64,000 nucleotides of DNA from an uncultured Nesterenkonia sp. (GCA_946222885.1 CAMIAK010000004.1:124001-188000); one strand, 5' to 3'; shown: positions 25,092 through 36,000, numbered from the stretch's first letter. Program-made: numbers and translations. The notes: generated by a model not told the origin, from the sequence alone.

Positions 25092-26708
25092 TCAGTCCAT
25101 CGGCTTCAGGCCGTCGACGGCCGGGCCCTCCAGGAGGGTGCCGTCATGGCTGAAGCGGGAGGCGTGCAGCGGGCAGTCCCAGGAGCGCTCGGCGTCGTTC
25201 CAGGTGAGGATCCCGCCCATATGCGGGCAGACCGCGGAGAGCGCGCAGGTTGTCCCGTCCACTGTGGAGACGGCCACGGGCCGGCCGTCGCGCCGTCCGA
25301 CGATTCCCTGTCCCTCTGCGGGGGCTTCTCCGGGGAGGTTCCTGAGCTCGGCCTTGGCCCAGTCGGTGACCATATGGGCACCGACCTCCAGGTTGTCCTT
25401 CACCCCGGTGAGCAGGCCGGAGGCGGTCACGGAGGTGTCCATGAGGGTCTTCGCCCAGGGCATGGTGCCGTCCGTGCCGTTGTCCCGGTGGAGGATCTCC
25501 GAGGAGATGGCCAGGGCGGCGGCCACCCCATTGGTCATGCCCCATTTGTTGAAGCCTGTGGCCACATAGATGTTCCCGCCGCCGCGGGGGAGGGCTCCGA
25601 TGTAGGGGACGTAGGCGGAGGCCCGGTAGTCCTGGGCGGCCCAGACATGGGTGCGCTCGGCGCCGGGGAAGTGCTCCTGGGTCCAGGCCTCCAGATCGTC
25701 CACGGCGGCCTGGTGGGATTCTGCGTCCAGGCCTTCGGGCCCGGGGCGGCCGACCACGTGATCGTTGCCGCCCACCAGGAGGAGCTCCTCCCCGCCGTCT
25801 CCGGTGCCCTGCGGCATGGGCACCGTGCGGGTGGTGCGGCTGGGGGAGTCGGCGCTGAGGTACATGCCCTGCGGGATGTCCGCCCGTGCCTCGGCGGGCA
25901 GGCGGTAGGTCAGTGCGTAGGAGCGGTTGCCCTTGAGCTTGGCGAAGTAGCCGCCCCGGTCCAGGATGGGCGCGCCGGTGGCCAGGACCAGCTGGTCGGC
26001 GTGAAGGGCGCCGGCGGTGGTCTCCACGGTGAGGGGGCCGGCGTCGTCCTGGGTGTTGCCGCCGTCGGGTGTGGCATCGGTGACGCGCACGCCCTCGAAG
26101 ACGGTGCCGCCGCGCTCATCCAGCTCGGAGACCAGGGCCTCCAGCACGGTCATCGGGTGGATCTGCGCCTGGTTCGGGAGGGCGAGGGCACCGGTGACGG
26201 GGAAAGGCAGCTCGGTGTCCTCGGTCCAGGCGACGTCGAGTCCGGCGGTCCGGCAGGCCTCCAGCTCCTTCTCCAGGGAGTTTTGGCCCTGCTCGGTGGT
26301 GGCGTAGGTGTAGGCGGTGCGGCGCTGGTAGGGGACCTCGCGCTCGTCCAGGTAGTGCAGCAGCCAGGCCTGGGCCTCACGGTTGCCCTCCACATAGGCG
26401 CGCAGGGTCTCATCGTCCTGGTGGCTGCGGATGCCGGAGAGCATGGTGCCCTGCAGCAGGGAGACCTTCGCCGTGGTGTTGCCGGTGGCGACGGCGCCGA
26501 TGCTGCGGGCCTCCACCACGACGACCTTCTTCCCTGCGCGGGAGAGCAGGACGGCGGTGGTGAGCCCGGTGATCCCGGCACCGGCGACGACGGCGTCGTA
26601 GTGGGTGCCCGGGGTGAACGACGCTGGGCTGATGGAACCGAGGGCGCCGTCTGATCCGGCGGTGTTCGGCAGGGTGATGGGGTGGGTGTCGAGCCAGAGG
26701 GAACGCAT
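25092..26708 (-). CDS. FAD-dependent oxidoreductase with C-terminal Rieske domain
   Basis: A 538-residue fusion. The N-terminal DAO-type FAD domain shows the dinucleotide-binding motif DAVVAGAGITGLTTAVLL and VVVVEAR. The final 90 residues carry a Rieske [2Fe-2S] domain with CPHMGG and CPLHASRF supplying the Cys/His ligands. Such DAO–Rieske proteins are widespread in actinobacteria but their substrates are mostly unknown. The start is ATG 26708, preceded by GAAGGA; a TTG further upstream is less likely. Confidence 0.9.
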   Translation of the reverse strand: MRSLWLDTHPITLPNTAGSDGALGSISPASFTPGTHYDAVVAGAGITGLTTAVLLSRAGKKVVVVEARSIGAVATGNTTAKVSLLQGTMLSGIRSHQDDETLRAYVEGNREAQAWLLHYLDEREVPYQRRTAYTYATTEQGQNSLEKELEACRTAGLDVAWTEDTELPFPVTGALALPNQAQIHPMTVLEALVSELDERGGTVFEGVRVTDATPDGGNTQDDAGPLTVETTAGALHADQLVLATGAPILDRGGYFAKLKGNRSYALTYRLPAEARADIPQGMYLSADSPSRTTRTVPMPQGTGDGGEELLLVGGNDHVVGRPGPEGLDAESHQAAVDDLEAWTQEHFPGAERTHVWAAQDYRASAYVPYIGALPRGGGNIYVATGFNKWGMTNGVAAALAISSEILHRDNGTDGTMPWAKTLMDTSVTASGLLTGVKDNLEVGAHMVTDWAKAELRNLPGEAPAEGQGIVGRRDGRPVAVSTVDGTTCALSAVCPHMGGILTWNDAERSWDCPLHASRFSHDGTLLEGPAVDGLKPMD

Positions 26709-26787
26709 GGGTGGTCCTTCGGTCGGGTGCAACGTCCGCCGTGCGGCGGTCTGAGGAGCGCCGATCTGCCGGCGGCGCCTCTCCTCT

Positions 26788-26793
26788 TACAAT
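26788..26793 (+). promoter_or_regulatory. -10 box of the TRIC-type channel gene
   Basis: TACAAT about 46 nt before the GTG start, a good match to the extended actinobacterial -10. No clear -35 box was seen. Confidence 0.4.
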
Positions 26794-26839
26794 AGAGGGT
26801 CGCTGTGTCCGTCTGATGTGCTGTTGAGGGAGTCTTACT

Positions 26840-27484
26840 GTGTCTGTCGAGACGATGGTGCTGGCCCTCGAGCTCATCGGGACCTTCGCCTTCGCGGTCT
26901 CCGGGGCGCTGCTGGCGGTGAAGAAGCGCTTCGACATCGTCGGCTCGCTGCTGCTGGCCAGCCTGGCGGGACTGGGCGGCGGCGTCATCCGTGACCTGGT
27001 GCTCAACCAGGACGTCCCGACGGCGTTCGTGGCTCCGCTCTATCTGATCCCGGTGGCGCTGGCGGTGCTGGTGGTGTTCGTCCGGCTGATCCGTGAGGAC
27101 AAGCTGCGCCGCACCCTGCTGGTCTTCGACGCCGTCGGGCTCTCGCTGTTCTGCGTGATGGGCACGTTCATCGCCTATGAGGCGGGGCTGAACCCGGTGG
27201 CCTGCATTCTGCTGGGTGTGACCACCGCGGTGGGCGGCGGCGCGCTGCGGGATGTGGTGGCCAATGAGGTTCCGCAGATCTTCAACCCCGACGGCGTCTA
27301 CGCGGCCCCGGCCTTCCTGGGGGCAGCAGCGACCACCCTGGCTCTGGAGCTGGAGGCGTTCTATGCGGTGACCGCCGTGGCTGTGGCCGCTGTGGTGTTC
27401 GGGGTCAGGATCCTGGCGCTGAGGTTCCGCTGGCGCGTGCCGCTGGCCGAGTTCCGGGGCCGGAAGCCGGAGGGGCTGAGCTGA
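26840..27484 (+). CDS. Trimeric intracellular cation channel family (UPF0126) membrane protein
   Basis: A 214-residue protein with seven predicted transmembrane helices. It contains the twice-repeated GGG-xxRD signature of the UPF0126/TRIC family: GLGGGVIRDLVL in the first half and VGGGALRDVVANEVP in the second. Prokaryotic TRIC proteins form trimeric potassium-permeable channels. The GTG start at 26840 has GAGGGAG upstream. Confidence 0.92.
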   Translation: MSVETMVLALELIGTFAFAVSGALLAVKKRFDIVGSLLLASLAGLGGGVIRDLVLNQDVPTAFVAPLYLIPVALAVLVVFVRLIREDKLRRTLLVFDAVGLSLFCVMGTFIAYEAGLNPVACILLGVTTAVGGGALRDVVANEVPQIFNPDGVYAAPAFLGAAATTLALELEAFYAVTAVAVAAVVFGVRILALRFRWRVPLAEFRGRKPEGLS

Positions 27485-27493
27485 GCGCAGGCT

Positions 27494-28048
27494 TCAGTTG
27501 GCGACGGCGATGTATGCGTTGAGCGTGGACGCGTAGAGGATCCAGCCAAGGTAGGGGAGCAGGATGATGCCCGCTGTCCGGCTGATGGGCCAGAAGGCGC
27601 GCAGGGTGAGGCTGACCAGGACGATCAGCGTGACGAGCACGCCCAGGGCCGCCCAGAGGGCCGCGGTGCCCCAGCTGGGATAGCCGGCGAAGAACAGCGG
27701 GGACCAGACCCCGTTGACGGCCAGCTGGACGAAGTAGAGCACCAGGGCAGGGGTGGCGCGCAGGCGGTGGCGTTCACGCCAGATGAGCCAGGCAGCCACG
27801 CCCATCCCGATGTAGAGGATGATCCAGACCGGGCCGAAGAGCCAGTCGGGCGGGTTCCACGGTGCTTTGTCAGCCTGTTCGTACCATCCGTCGCTGTGCG
27901 GTTCGGTGGCGCGGCTGCCCAGGAAGCTGATGAGCAGCGGGATGCCGACCATGATGACCAGGACGACGGTCTGCGTCAGGGGTGAGTCGCGGTGGACGGC
28001 GGCGGAATGAGCTGTGTTCGTGCGGTTCGTGCTGGTGGGTGTCTGCAT
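27494..28048 (-). CDS. tspO: TspO/MBR family tryptophan-rich sensory protein
   Basis: A 184-residue membrane protein with a polar N-terminus of about 25 residues and five transmembrane helices. Family marks are the WYEQADKAPWNPPDWLFGPVW stretch, the WSPLFF motif in helix 3, and the final NAYIAVAN. TspO proteins bind porphyrins and other hydrophobic ligands and respond to stress. The start ATG at 28048 has GAGGAG upstream; a much longer open extension has no initiation signal. Confidence 0.93.
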   Translation of the reverse strand: MQTPTSTNRTNTAHSAAVHRDSPLTQTVVLVIMVGIPLLISFLGSRATEPHSDGWYEQADKAPWNPPDWLFGPVWIILYIGMGVAAWLIWRERHRLRATPALVLYFVQLAVNGVWSPLFFAGYPSWGTAALWAALGVLVTLIVLVSLTLRAFWPISRTAGIILLPYLGWILYASTLNAYIAVAN

Positions 28049-28183
28049 ATCGATCTCCTCTAGGCTCCCACCGTAGCGCCTTGTCAGCGCCGTACCGAGG
28101 AGTGATCGGCCGCTCTTCTGATAAAGATGGGATAAGAGCGCCGCCGTGTGCGGCGCAGCCGACGAGCGAAGGAGTCCTGAAGC

Positions 28184-29242
28184 ATGTCCGAGGAACAGTC
28201 TGTCCCGGCCCCGCTTGATGTGAAGCTCACCGGTGTGCGCGGTCCCAAGGCGGATAAGCACAATCCCTTCGACGCCGACCCGCGTTCCCTGTGGCGTGTG
28301 GGCCAGTACGGCTCCCCGCTGGACCTGGCGGAGATCTCCACGCGGAAGCGCCTGGGATTCGACGGCAAGAAGTCGGACGGTCAGGTGCTGTTGGATCAGC
28401 GCGCGGAGACTTTGGCGGAGCTTCAGGAGCTGATGTGGGCTCATGTGCTGGCGGCTCCCGAGGAGGAGAAGCGCGAGGTCAACAAGGCGTTGGCGGCGCG
28501 GGTTCCGCGGCGCAGCCCCAAGGAGTCGCAGCGGCGGGAGCAGCTGTTCTCCCCGGATGTGGAGGAGGCTCTCGGTCGGCTGGAGCGCGGGCCCCGGGTG
28601 CTGCTGGTGCTGCAGGGGATGGACGCCTCCGGCAAGGGCGGCATGGTGAAGTCCGTGGTGGGTGCCATGGATCCGCTGGGAGTGGACGTGGCGGCCTTCG
28701 GCAAGCCCACCCGGGAGGAGTCCCGCGAACACTACCTGCAGCGCATCATCCGCCGGCTGCCCGAGCCGGGACATGTGGGCGTGTTCGACCGCTCCCACTA
28801 CGAGGACGTCCTGGTGCCCACGGTGATGGGATCGCTGAGCGACAGAAAGCTGGCTGAGCGGACGGAGGCGCTGCAGCTCTTCGAGCGGGAACTGGTTCGT
28901 CGCGGCTTCGTGATCATCAAGGTCATGCTGCACATCTCCCAGGAGGAGCAGCTGGAACGCCTGCTGTCCCGGCTGGACCGGGAGCATAAGCACTGGAAGT
29001 TCGACCCCTCAGACGTGGACGCCCGCGAGGAGTTCGAGACCTACAGAACTGTCTACAACGGCCTGCTGGAAGCCACCGACGCCGACTACGCCCCCTGGCA
29101 CGTCATCGGCGCCGACCGGAAGTGGTACTCACGCCTGGCGGTCCAGGAGCTGCTCATCGCTGCGCTGGCTGACCTCAACCTGCGGTGGCCCGCTGCGAGC
29201 TATGACATCGACAAGAAGCGGAAGCGGCTGAAGAAGGCGTAG
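28184..29242 (+). CDS. ppk2: Polyphosphate kinase 2 family protein
   Basis: A 352-residue PPK2-type enzyme, which transfers phosphate between polyphosphate and nucleotides. The Walker A segment is LQGMDASGKGGMVK and the Walker B-like segment VFDRSHYEDVLVP. The lid region contains the conserved arginines, and the C-terminal YAPWHVIGADRKWYSRL is characteristic. Class I–III assignment is not possible by eye. A GAAGGAG Shine-Dalgarno precedes the ATG. Confidence 0.95.
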   Translation: MSEEQSVPAPLDVKLTGVRGPKADKHNPFDADPRSLWRVGQYGSPLDLAEISTRKRLGFDGKKSDGQVLLDQRAETLAELQELMWAHVLAAPEEEKREVNKALAARVPRRSPKESQRREQLFSPDVEEALGRLERGPRVLLVLQGMDASGKGGMVKSVVGAMDPLGVDVAAFGKPTREESREHYLQRIIRRLPEPGHVGVFDRSHYEDVLVPTVMGSLSDRKLAERTEALQLFERELVRRGFVIIKVMLHISQEEQLERLLSRLDREHKHWKFDPSDVDAREEFETYRTVYNGLLEATDADYAPWHVIGADRKWYSRLAVQELLIAALADLNLRWPAASYDIDKKRKRLKKA

Positions 29243-29253
29243 GGGAGGGGACG

Positions 29254-29284
29254 GCCCCGCCCAGTCTGGATGACTGAGCGGGGC
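29254..29284. terminator. Bidirectional terminator after ppk2
   Basis: GCCCCGC-CAGTC pairs with GACTG-GCGGGGC (12 bp with one internal mismatch) around a TGGAT loop. It lies between convergent genes. Confidence 0.7.
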
Positions 29285-29295
29285 TCAGTGGTTTC

Positions 29296-29571
29296 CTAGC
29301 AGTCGAACTCTTCCGAAATGACGCGTTCGACGAACTCCGGTTCCAGGGCGGCTGCCTGCTCGGCGGTGATCGGTACGGTGAGGATCTTGTTCCGATAGTG
29401 GATGAGGTTCATCAACCGGATGGCCCAACCCGACGCGCAGATGCGGTGGTTGGTCGCTGCGCAGACGCTCTCAACGGCATGAGTGACGACTACGCGCCAC
29501 AGGGGCCGCTCGGGGATGCAGATCTGCCACTCTTCAGGAGAGGGTGACCAAGTCACGTATGCGAGATGCAT
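29296..29571 (-). CDS. Small protein of unknown function beside the restriction locus
   Basis: A 91-residue protein with no recognised family. It has three Trp in the first 25 residues, a central basic/hydrophobic segment (GWAIRLMNLIHYRNKILTV) and an acidic C-terminus. The ATG has a good Shine-Dalgarno (AAAGGAAG, spacing about 6), which argues for a real gene. It points away from hsdM across a 171-bp gap, so it may share control with the restriction operon or simply border the island. Confidence 0.55.
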   Translation of the reverse strand: MHLAYVTWSPSPEEWQICIPERPLWRVVVTHAVESVCAATNHRICASGWAIRLMNLIHYRNKILTVPITAEQAAALEPEFVERVISEEFDC

Positions 29572-29742
29572 GAATAACTTCCTTTCGAGACAACACCCGC
29601 CCGAATGGGCAGGGTTGGCTTCGCAAGGAATTCATGAAGTCAGGGTACCTCGATAGCTCCGTCACGCGCCGTCGTATGTCCGTTCCCTTGGATAAAGTGA
29701 CTGAGTAAGTCCCAGATCAGCCCGCCACACGAGAGTTCACCG

Positions 29743-31713
29743 GTGACCTTCAACCACGCCCAGTTCATCTGGTCTGCAGCGGACATCCTGCGCAACACCT
29801 ATAAGCAGCACCAGTACGGGGAGATCATCCTCCCATTCACCGTTCTCGCACGTCTCGATGCAGTCCTGGCACCCACCAAGCAGGCTGTCCTGGAGGCCGC
29901 AGAAGCCTACGACCAGGACACCGAGCCGCCGCTGGGTCTTCTCCGCAACAAGGCGGATCATCAGTACAGCTTCTTCAACCGGTCTCGCCACACGCTGCAC
30001 ACTCTGCGCGGAGACACCTACAACCTGGAGGAGAACCTCCGCGCCTACGTCCAGGGCTTCTCGGAGAACGTCCGGGACATCTTTGAGCAGTACAAGTTCG
30101 AGGACACCATCCTGGACCTCGCTCGCCACGATCTTCTCTTCGACCTGCTGAAGCACTTCGCCCAGGCGGACCTCCACCCGGAGCGGGTCAGCAACGAGCA
30201 GATGGGCCACATCTTCGAGGAGCTCATCCGCCGCTTCGCGGAGGCCTCCAATGAGACCGCGGGTGAGCACTTCACCCCGCGTGAGGTCATCGAACTGATG
30301 GTCACGCTCCTCGTGGCCGATGAGGAGAACCTCCACACCCCAGGAGTCGTCAGGGACGTCTATGACCCCACCGCCGGCACAGGTGGCATGCTCTCCGTGG
30401 CGGAGGAGAAGATCCGCGCGCTGAACCCGCACGCAGAGGTGAACCTCCTCGGCCAGGAGATCAACCCCGAGTCCTACGCCATCTGCAAGGCGGATATGGT
30501 GACCAAGGGCCAGGGGATCGACAACATCGTCCTGGGCAACACCCTCACGGACCCCGCCTTCCCTCATCGCACCTTCCACTACGGCCTCTCCAACCCGCCC
30601 TTCGGCGTGGACTGGAAGCAGAACAAGCGCATCGTGGAGACCGAGCACCAGGTGCAGGGCTACGCCGGCCGATTCGGCCCGGGCCTGCCGCGCGTCTCCG
30701 ACGGCTCCCTGCTGTTCCTGATGCACCTGATCCACAAGCTGCGCGAACCCGGCACGGAGGCCAACAACGTGGGAGGCCGCGGAGCTATCGTCCTGAACGG
30801 TTCCCCACTTTTCACCGGCGGCGCCGGCTCGGGTGAGTCAAATATCCGCAAGTGGGTCCTGGAGAACGACTATCTGGAGGCCATCGTCGGCCTGCCCACG
30901 GACATGTTCTACAACACCGGCATCTCCACCTATGTGTGGTTGCTGAACAAGGAGAAGCCGGAGAACCGCCGGGGCAAGGTCCAGCTGATCGACGCCACGG
31001 AGATGTTCACTAAGATGCGGAAGTCGGTGGGCTCTAAGCGGAAGATGCTCTCTCAAGAAGACATCCGCCGAGTGGCACAGCTGTACAGCGAGTTCACCGA
31101 GTCGAAGCACTCCAAGATCTTCAAGAATGAGGACTTCTTCTACCGGACCATCACGGTGGAACGCCCCCTGCGGCTGAACTACGCCTTCACTGCGGAACGG
31201 GTTGAACGATCCCTCTCTTCTAAAGCAGTCACCAAGCTGGATGAGCCTGTCCGCGAGGTCCTACAGAAGTTGCTGGAGGAGGCATGCCAGGAATCCTCGA
31301 CGGTGTCGCTCAGCCGTGACGCCTTCCAGAAAGACTTGAAGTCCAAGCTCGATGCGGCGTCAGTGAAGCTGACCCCTGCACAGATGAAAGCTCTGATTCA
31401 GGAGCTCTCCGAGCAAGACGACGACGGAGAGCTGGTGACCAAGCGTGGTGGCGCTGCCGAACCGAACACCGCACTCCGCGACACCGAGAACGTGCCATGG
31501 GACGTGGATATTCACGCGTACCTTGAGCGCGAGGTCAAGCCCTTCGTGCCCGACGCTTGGATCGACGAGTCCAAGACCAAGGTAGGAGTGGAAATCCCCT
31601 TCACTCGCCATTTCTATGAGTACGTTCCGCCGCGGCCCCTCGAAGAGATCGACCGTGACCTCGACGAAGTCCTCGGCCGCATCCGCACTCGACTTGAGCA
31701 GGTGAAGGCGTGA
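29743..31713 (+). CDS. hsdM: Type I restriction-modification system, methyltransferase subunit
   Basis: HsdM supplies the N6-adenine methyltransferase of a type I system. The 656-residue protein has an N-terminal HsdM helical domain, the SAM-binding motif DPTAGTGGML (from about residue 208) and the catalytic NPPF (from residue 284). A longer than usual C-terminal part ends in VPPRPLEEIDRDLDEVL. The GTG start lacks a strong Shine-Dalgarno. The next gene overlaps by 4 bp. About 29.57–29.74 kb holds its promoter region; no clear boxes were identified. Confidence 0.97.
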   Translation: MTFNHAQFIWSAADILRNTYKQHQYGEIILPFTVLARLDAVLAPTKQAVLEAAEAYDQDTEPPLGLLRNKADHQYSFFNRSRHTLHTLRGDTYNLEENLRAYVQGFSENVRDIFEQYKFEDTILDLARHDLLFDLLKHFAQADLHPERVSNEQMGHIFEELIRRFAEASNETAGEHFTPREVIELMVTLLVADEENLHTPGVVRDVYDPTAGTGGMLSVAEEKIRALNPHAEVNLLGQEINPESYAICKADMVTKGQGIDNIVLGNTLTDPAFPHRTFHYGLSNPPFGVDWKQNKRIVETEHQVQGYAGRFGPGLPRVSDGSLLFLMHLIHKLREPGTEANNVGGRGAIVLNGSPLFTGGAGSGESNIRKWVLENDYLEAIVGLPTDMFYNTGISTYVWLLNKEKPENRRGKVQLIDATEMFTKMRKSVGSKRKMLSQEDIRRVAQLYSEFTESKHSKIFKNEDFFYRTITVERPLRLNYAFTAERVERSLSSKAVTKLDEPVREVLQKLLEEACQESSTVSLSRDAFQKDLKSKLDAASVKLTPAQMKALIQELSEQDDDGELVTKRGGAAEPNTALRDTENVPWDVDIHAYLEREVKPFVPDAWIDESKTKVGVEIPFTRHFYEYVPPRPLEEIDRDLDEVLGRIRTRLEQVKA

Positions 31714-33035
31714 ATCGGTTCTTCGATAAGGCCACGGAGTGGACAGGCGAGTTGCCGCATACTTGGCGGCGGGTTCGGTTGGGCGCATGTTTCGTGGAAC
31801 GCAATGAGCCGACGACTGCGGAAACCCTGAGCCCTCTCTCAGTTACTAAAGCTGGAGTCGTTGATCAACAGGAGCAGGTTGCCAAGTCGCAGGTTGGAGC
31901 GCCGAAGAAAGTCGTGCGTTCGGGTGATTTCGTCATCAACAGTCGTTCGGATCGCAAAGGTTCGGCCGGGTTGGCTCCTCGCGACGGGTCTGTGTCGCTT
32001 ATCAATATTGTGTTGACGCCGACTGCCATAGTTCCGAGGTTCGCTCATTATTTGCTGAGGAGCATCGCTTTTCAGGAAGAGTTTTATAGATGGGGCTCCG
32101 GTATCGTCGCAGATTTGTGGAGTACGCGGTATGCGTCGATGAAGAATATTCAGCTTCCGCTTCCGTCGGAGAATGAGCAGCAAGCCATCGCCGACTACCT
32201 CGACCACGAGACCGCCGAAATCGACGCCTTCATCGCGGACCAGGAGCAGATGATGCGACTGATTGATGAGCACTGGAAATCAAGCCTCATCGAGCAGATC
32301 CAGCGTGGGGGTTTCCAAGAGGAGCTTCGGGAGACAGGACTCGAAACGTGGCCGCAGGCGCCTGCCGCGTGGTCGGAAGAGCGCCTTAAAGCGTCTGTGC
32401 TCTCGCATAAGAACGGCGCCTGGGGTGCAGATCCCTCAGAAGACGATCAAACTGTGCGTTGCATCCGTGTCGCAGATTTCGACAAGAAGCACGGTCGAAT
32501 CCACAGTCGGAGCGCTACCGATCGCTCTTACGCGACGGACGTTGTTCAACGCGAAGGGCTCCGGCACGGTGATCTTCTTATCGAGAAGTCAGGTGGAGGC
32601 CCTTCTTCTCCGGTGGGTAACGTGGTGCTCTATGAGGGCGAGGGAGAAGAGATGTACTCCAACTTCACCGCCCGAATCGTAACGCCGAACTGGGTGGATA
32701 GTCTCTACGCGCTTTACCTCCATAAGAGTCTTTACCTCTCAGGGGTGACTAGCCGGTCCGTCAAGCAATCCACCGGGATCCAAAATCTCGATATGGGGAT
32801 GTACCTCGACGAGCGCGTGTACCTGCCTCCTTTCGATCAACAGCGAAAAATCGCAGCGCAGATCGAGGCAGAGAGGGAGTCACTTGACCGTCTTACCAAG
32901 GATGCTCAGGTAGCGCTCGAATTGGCCAGGGAACGAAAGTCCGCACTGATCTCAGCTACTGTGACGGGCCAGCTTGAGGTGGACCGTGAGCGTGGAGCAG
33001 GACAGCTTGGGAGCGAAGGTCAGGAGGCGAAGTGA
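31710..33035 (+). CDS. hsdS: Type I restriction-modification system, specificity subunit
   Basis: HsdS determines the target sequence. The 441-residue protein has two variable target-recognition domains (about residues 1–150 and 215–380). Each is followed by a conserved helical spacer: ENEQQAIADYLDHETAEIDAFI and FDQQRKIAAQIEAERESLD. GC content falls markedly in the recognition domains compared with hsdM and hsdR, as is usual for swapped specificity domains. The GTG start overlaps the hsdM stop, and its end overlaps hsdR. Confidence 0.95.
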   Translation: MNRFFDKATEWTGELPHTWRRVRLGACFVERNEPTTAETLSPLSVTKAGVVDQQEQVAKSQVGAPKKVVRSGDFVINSRSDRKGSAGLAPRDGSVSLINIVLTPTAIVPRFAHYLLRSIAFQEEFYRWGSGIVADLWSTRYASMKNIQLPLPSENEQQAIADYLDHETAEIDAFIADQEQMMRLIDEHWKSSLIEQIQRGGFQEELRETGLETWPQAPAAWSEERLKASVLSHKNGAWGADPSEDDQTVRCIRVADFDKKHGRIHSRSATDRSYATDVVQREGLRHGDLLIEKSGGGPSSPVGNVVLYEGEGEEMYSNFTARIVTPNWVDSLYALYLHKSLYLSGVTSRSVKQSTGIQNLDMGMYLDERVYLPPFDQQRKIAAQIEAERESLDRLTKDAQVALELARERKSALISATVTGQLEVDRERGAGQLGSEGQEAK

Positions 33036-36000
33036 GTCAGATCCACCACGAGGACACGTTCCAGCGGGAGATCGCAGACTACCTGGAAGCCCATGGGTGG
33101 CTCGTTTCAGCGAACTCGACGGGGTACGACAAGGAACGTGCCCTCTTCCCTGAGGACCTCCTCGGGTGGCTGGCTGACTCTGATCCCGAGAACTACGGCC
33201 GCATCGTGCCAACCGGTGGCGACGGTGCCGCACGTGAGAAGGGCCAGAATCGCATCTTGGACCGTGTCGCCAAGACTCTTGCGCTCAGCGAGGACCAGGG
33301 CGGTGGAACGCTCAGCGTCCTGCGGAACGGCGTCACCGTTCCCGGTGCTCGTCGGTTCCAGTTGATGCAGCCACCGGTCTCTACGGACCTGAATCCCGAC
33401 GCCACACAGCGTTTTGCTCAGAATCGGCTTCGTGTGGTCCGCGAAGTCGTGTATTCCACGCGGCACAGCAACCGGATTGATCTGGTTCTCTTCCTCAACG
33501 GCATCCCCGTCGCCACTATCGAGACTAAGACGACCTTCAGTCAGAGCCTCGAAGAGGTGAAGAAGCAGTACCGGAAGGACCGAAACCCAGCAGGGGAGCC
33601 TCTGCTGATGCCCTTCCGCGGTGCCCTCGTCCACTTCGGCCTCACCGACGAGAACATCGTCATGACCACGGCTTTGCAGGGCGAGGACACGTTCTTCCTG
33701 CCCTTTGACCGAGGTCACGAGAACGGGGCGGGGAACGCCCCCATCCCGGGGAAGCACCGCACCAGCTACTTCTGGGAAGAGATCCTGGAGCGGGACACGT
33801 GGCTCAATCTCATCTCCAAGTTCATCTACGTCAACCACGAGAACCGCACTGACCCGCTTACCGGGAAAGTGGAGACCCGTCGGCAGATTCGGTTCCCGCG
33901 ATACCACCAGTGGCGGGCAGTGACGCGGCTGACTGAAGCCGCAACGACCGAAGGGCCTGGTCACAAGTACCTCATCCAGCATTCGGCTGGATCCGGAAAG
34001 ACTGACTCCATTGCCTGGACTGCCCATCGCCTTGCTGACCTGCAGACTCCAGATGGCAACAAGGTCTTCGACTCCGTCATCGTGATCTCCGACCGGCAGG
34101 TCCTGGACCGACAGCTTCAGGACGCCGTCGAGCAGCTCACCAACGCGTCTGGCAAGTTCCAGCCGATCGTCAGTGGCAGCGAGGGATCGAAGACAGCCCA
34201 GCTGCTCGAGGCATTCGCCGCAGGTGTCCCCATCATTGGACTTACTCTGCAGACCTTCCCGCATGCTCTCCAGAAGATGCGGGAAGAGGGCGGTGCGCTC
34301 AGCGGCAAACGGTTTGCCGTCATCGCGGATGAGGCACACTCGTCACAGAGCGGTGCCGCCGCCAATGCTCTGAAAGAGCTCCTCTACAACAATGAAGAGG
34401 CTGCAGAGGATGGTCTCGATGAAGGCGGGGCAGACCAGGATGCCCTCAACGCAATGGCCGCACGGGTGGATGAAGACAAGCGCATCAGCTATTTCGCATT
34501 CACTGCCACCCCTAAAGCCAAGACGCTTGAGGTCTTTGGGCGTCGGCCGTCCGAAGGCGAGGAACCCAAGCCTTTCGATCTGTATTCCATGAAGCAGGCC
34601 ATCCAGGAAGGCTTCATCCTGGACGTCCTCAAGAACTACACCTCCTACGCCGTGGCAGCTCGCATTGCGCGGCGCAGCGATTCCGGAGGTGAAGAGATCG
34701 ATGTCCGCCGTTCAACCCGCGCCATCATCGGCACAGTGGAGCTGCACCCCACGAATGTGGCTTCGAAGGTGCACGAGATCATCGAGCACTTCACCCGTGT
34801 TGTGCAGCCCGAGCTGGGAGGGCGTGCTAAGGCCATGGTGGTGACTTCGTCACGCGCAGCCGCGGTGAGGTACCACCGTGCGTTCCAGCGCGCTGTGGCA
34901 GACCGGAACCTGAATCTGAAGTCTCTGGTGGCGTTCTCCGGGGAAGTGAATGACCCGGATGTGGAGCCCATCGCCGGCGGCGATGCCCCTCAGGTGACGG
35001 AGACTTCCGAGAACCCGGAGCTCCTGGGGCGCGACCTGGCAGACGTCTTCCGGCAGAGGGATCAGCACGTGCTGATCGTCGCGAATAAGTACCAGACAGG
35101 CTTCGACGAGCCGTTGCTGGTGGGTATGTACGTAGACAAGAAGCTCTCCGGCATCTCTGCAGTGCAGACATTGTCCAGGCTGAATCGCCAGGCCAAGGGC
35201 AAAGAGAAGACGTTCATCGTCGACTTCCTCGAGGAGAACTCCGCTCGGGTGCAGGCAGCGTTCCAGGAGTACTACGAGGACGCGTCCCTGGTGCAGGAGT
35301 CGGACCCCGACTTGGTGGCCGACCTGATGATCAAGCTCGAGAACGAGCGCATCTTTACCCGTGCTGAAGTAGACCGCTTCTGGGAAGCATGGCGCGACCC
35401 GAAGGGGCAGAGGATCGTCCACGCACAGATCAACAGTGCAATCGGTCCCGCGGTCGACCGATACCAGCACCGCTGGCGTCAGGCCGTGGAGACCTTCCAA
35501 TCCACGGAGGACAGCTCCGAGCTGGAGGCCCTCAAGGAGTTCCGACAGACTCTCGGCCAGTACGCGAAGACCTACGACTTCTTCAGCCAGATCCTGCATT
35601 ACGGGGACGAGTTCTACGAGAAGCTCGCCGCCTATGCTGAGAAGCTCCAGCGGAAGCTGACCGTGTTCACCGAAGACGACACCGACCCGGACTGGGTGGA
35701 CCTCGACGAGATCGTCCTGACCCACTACAAGCTGGAGAAGATTCGGCAGGAGGATCTCTCGGCTGCAGGTGGAGGAGAAGGTCTGCGAGGCGTGACCGAA
35801 GCAGGCATCGCCAGGGTCAACCGTGACGACAGGGGCTCTTGGGAGGAGATCCTGGAGAAGGTCAATAAGTACTTCGGCACACTTGAGATCAGCGACGATG
35901 ACAAGCTGTCGTTCGCAGAGTCATTGATCGCGAAAGCAGCCGAAGACGAGAGGCTCAAGCATCAAGCCCAGAACAACACGCGCCAAGACTTCGGGCATTC

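Noticed and set aside
27494..28993. A 499-codon minus-strand frame joining tspO with antisense ppk2 sequence
   Set aside because: Only the last 184 codons resemble TspO, and a Shine-Dalgarno with ATG at 28048 marks the real start.
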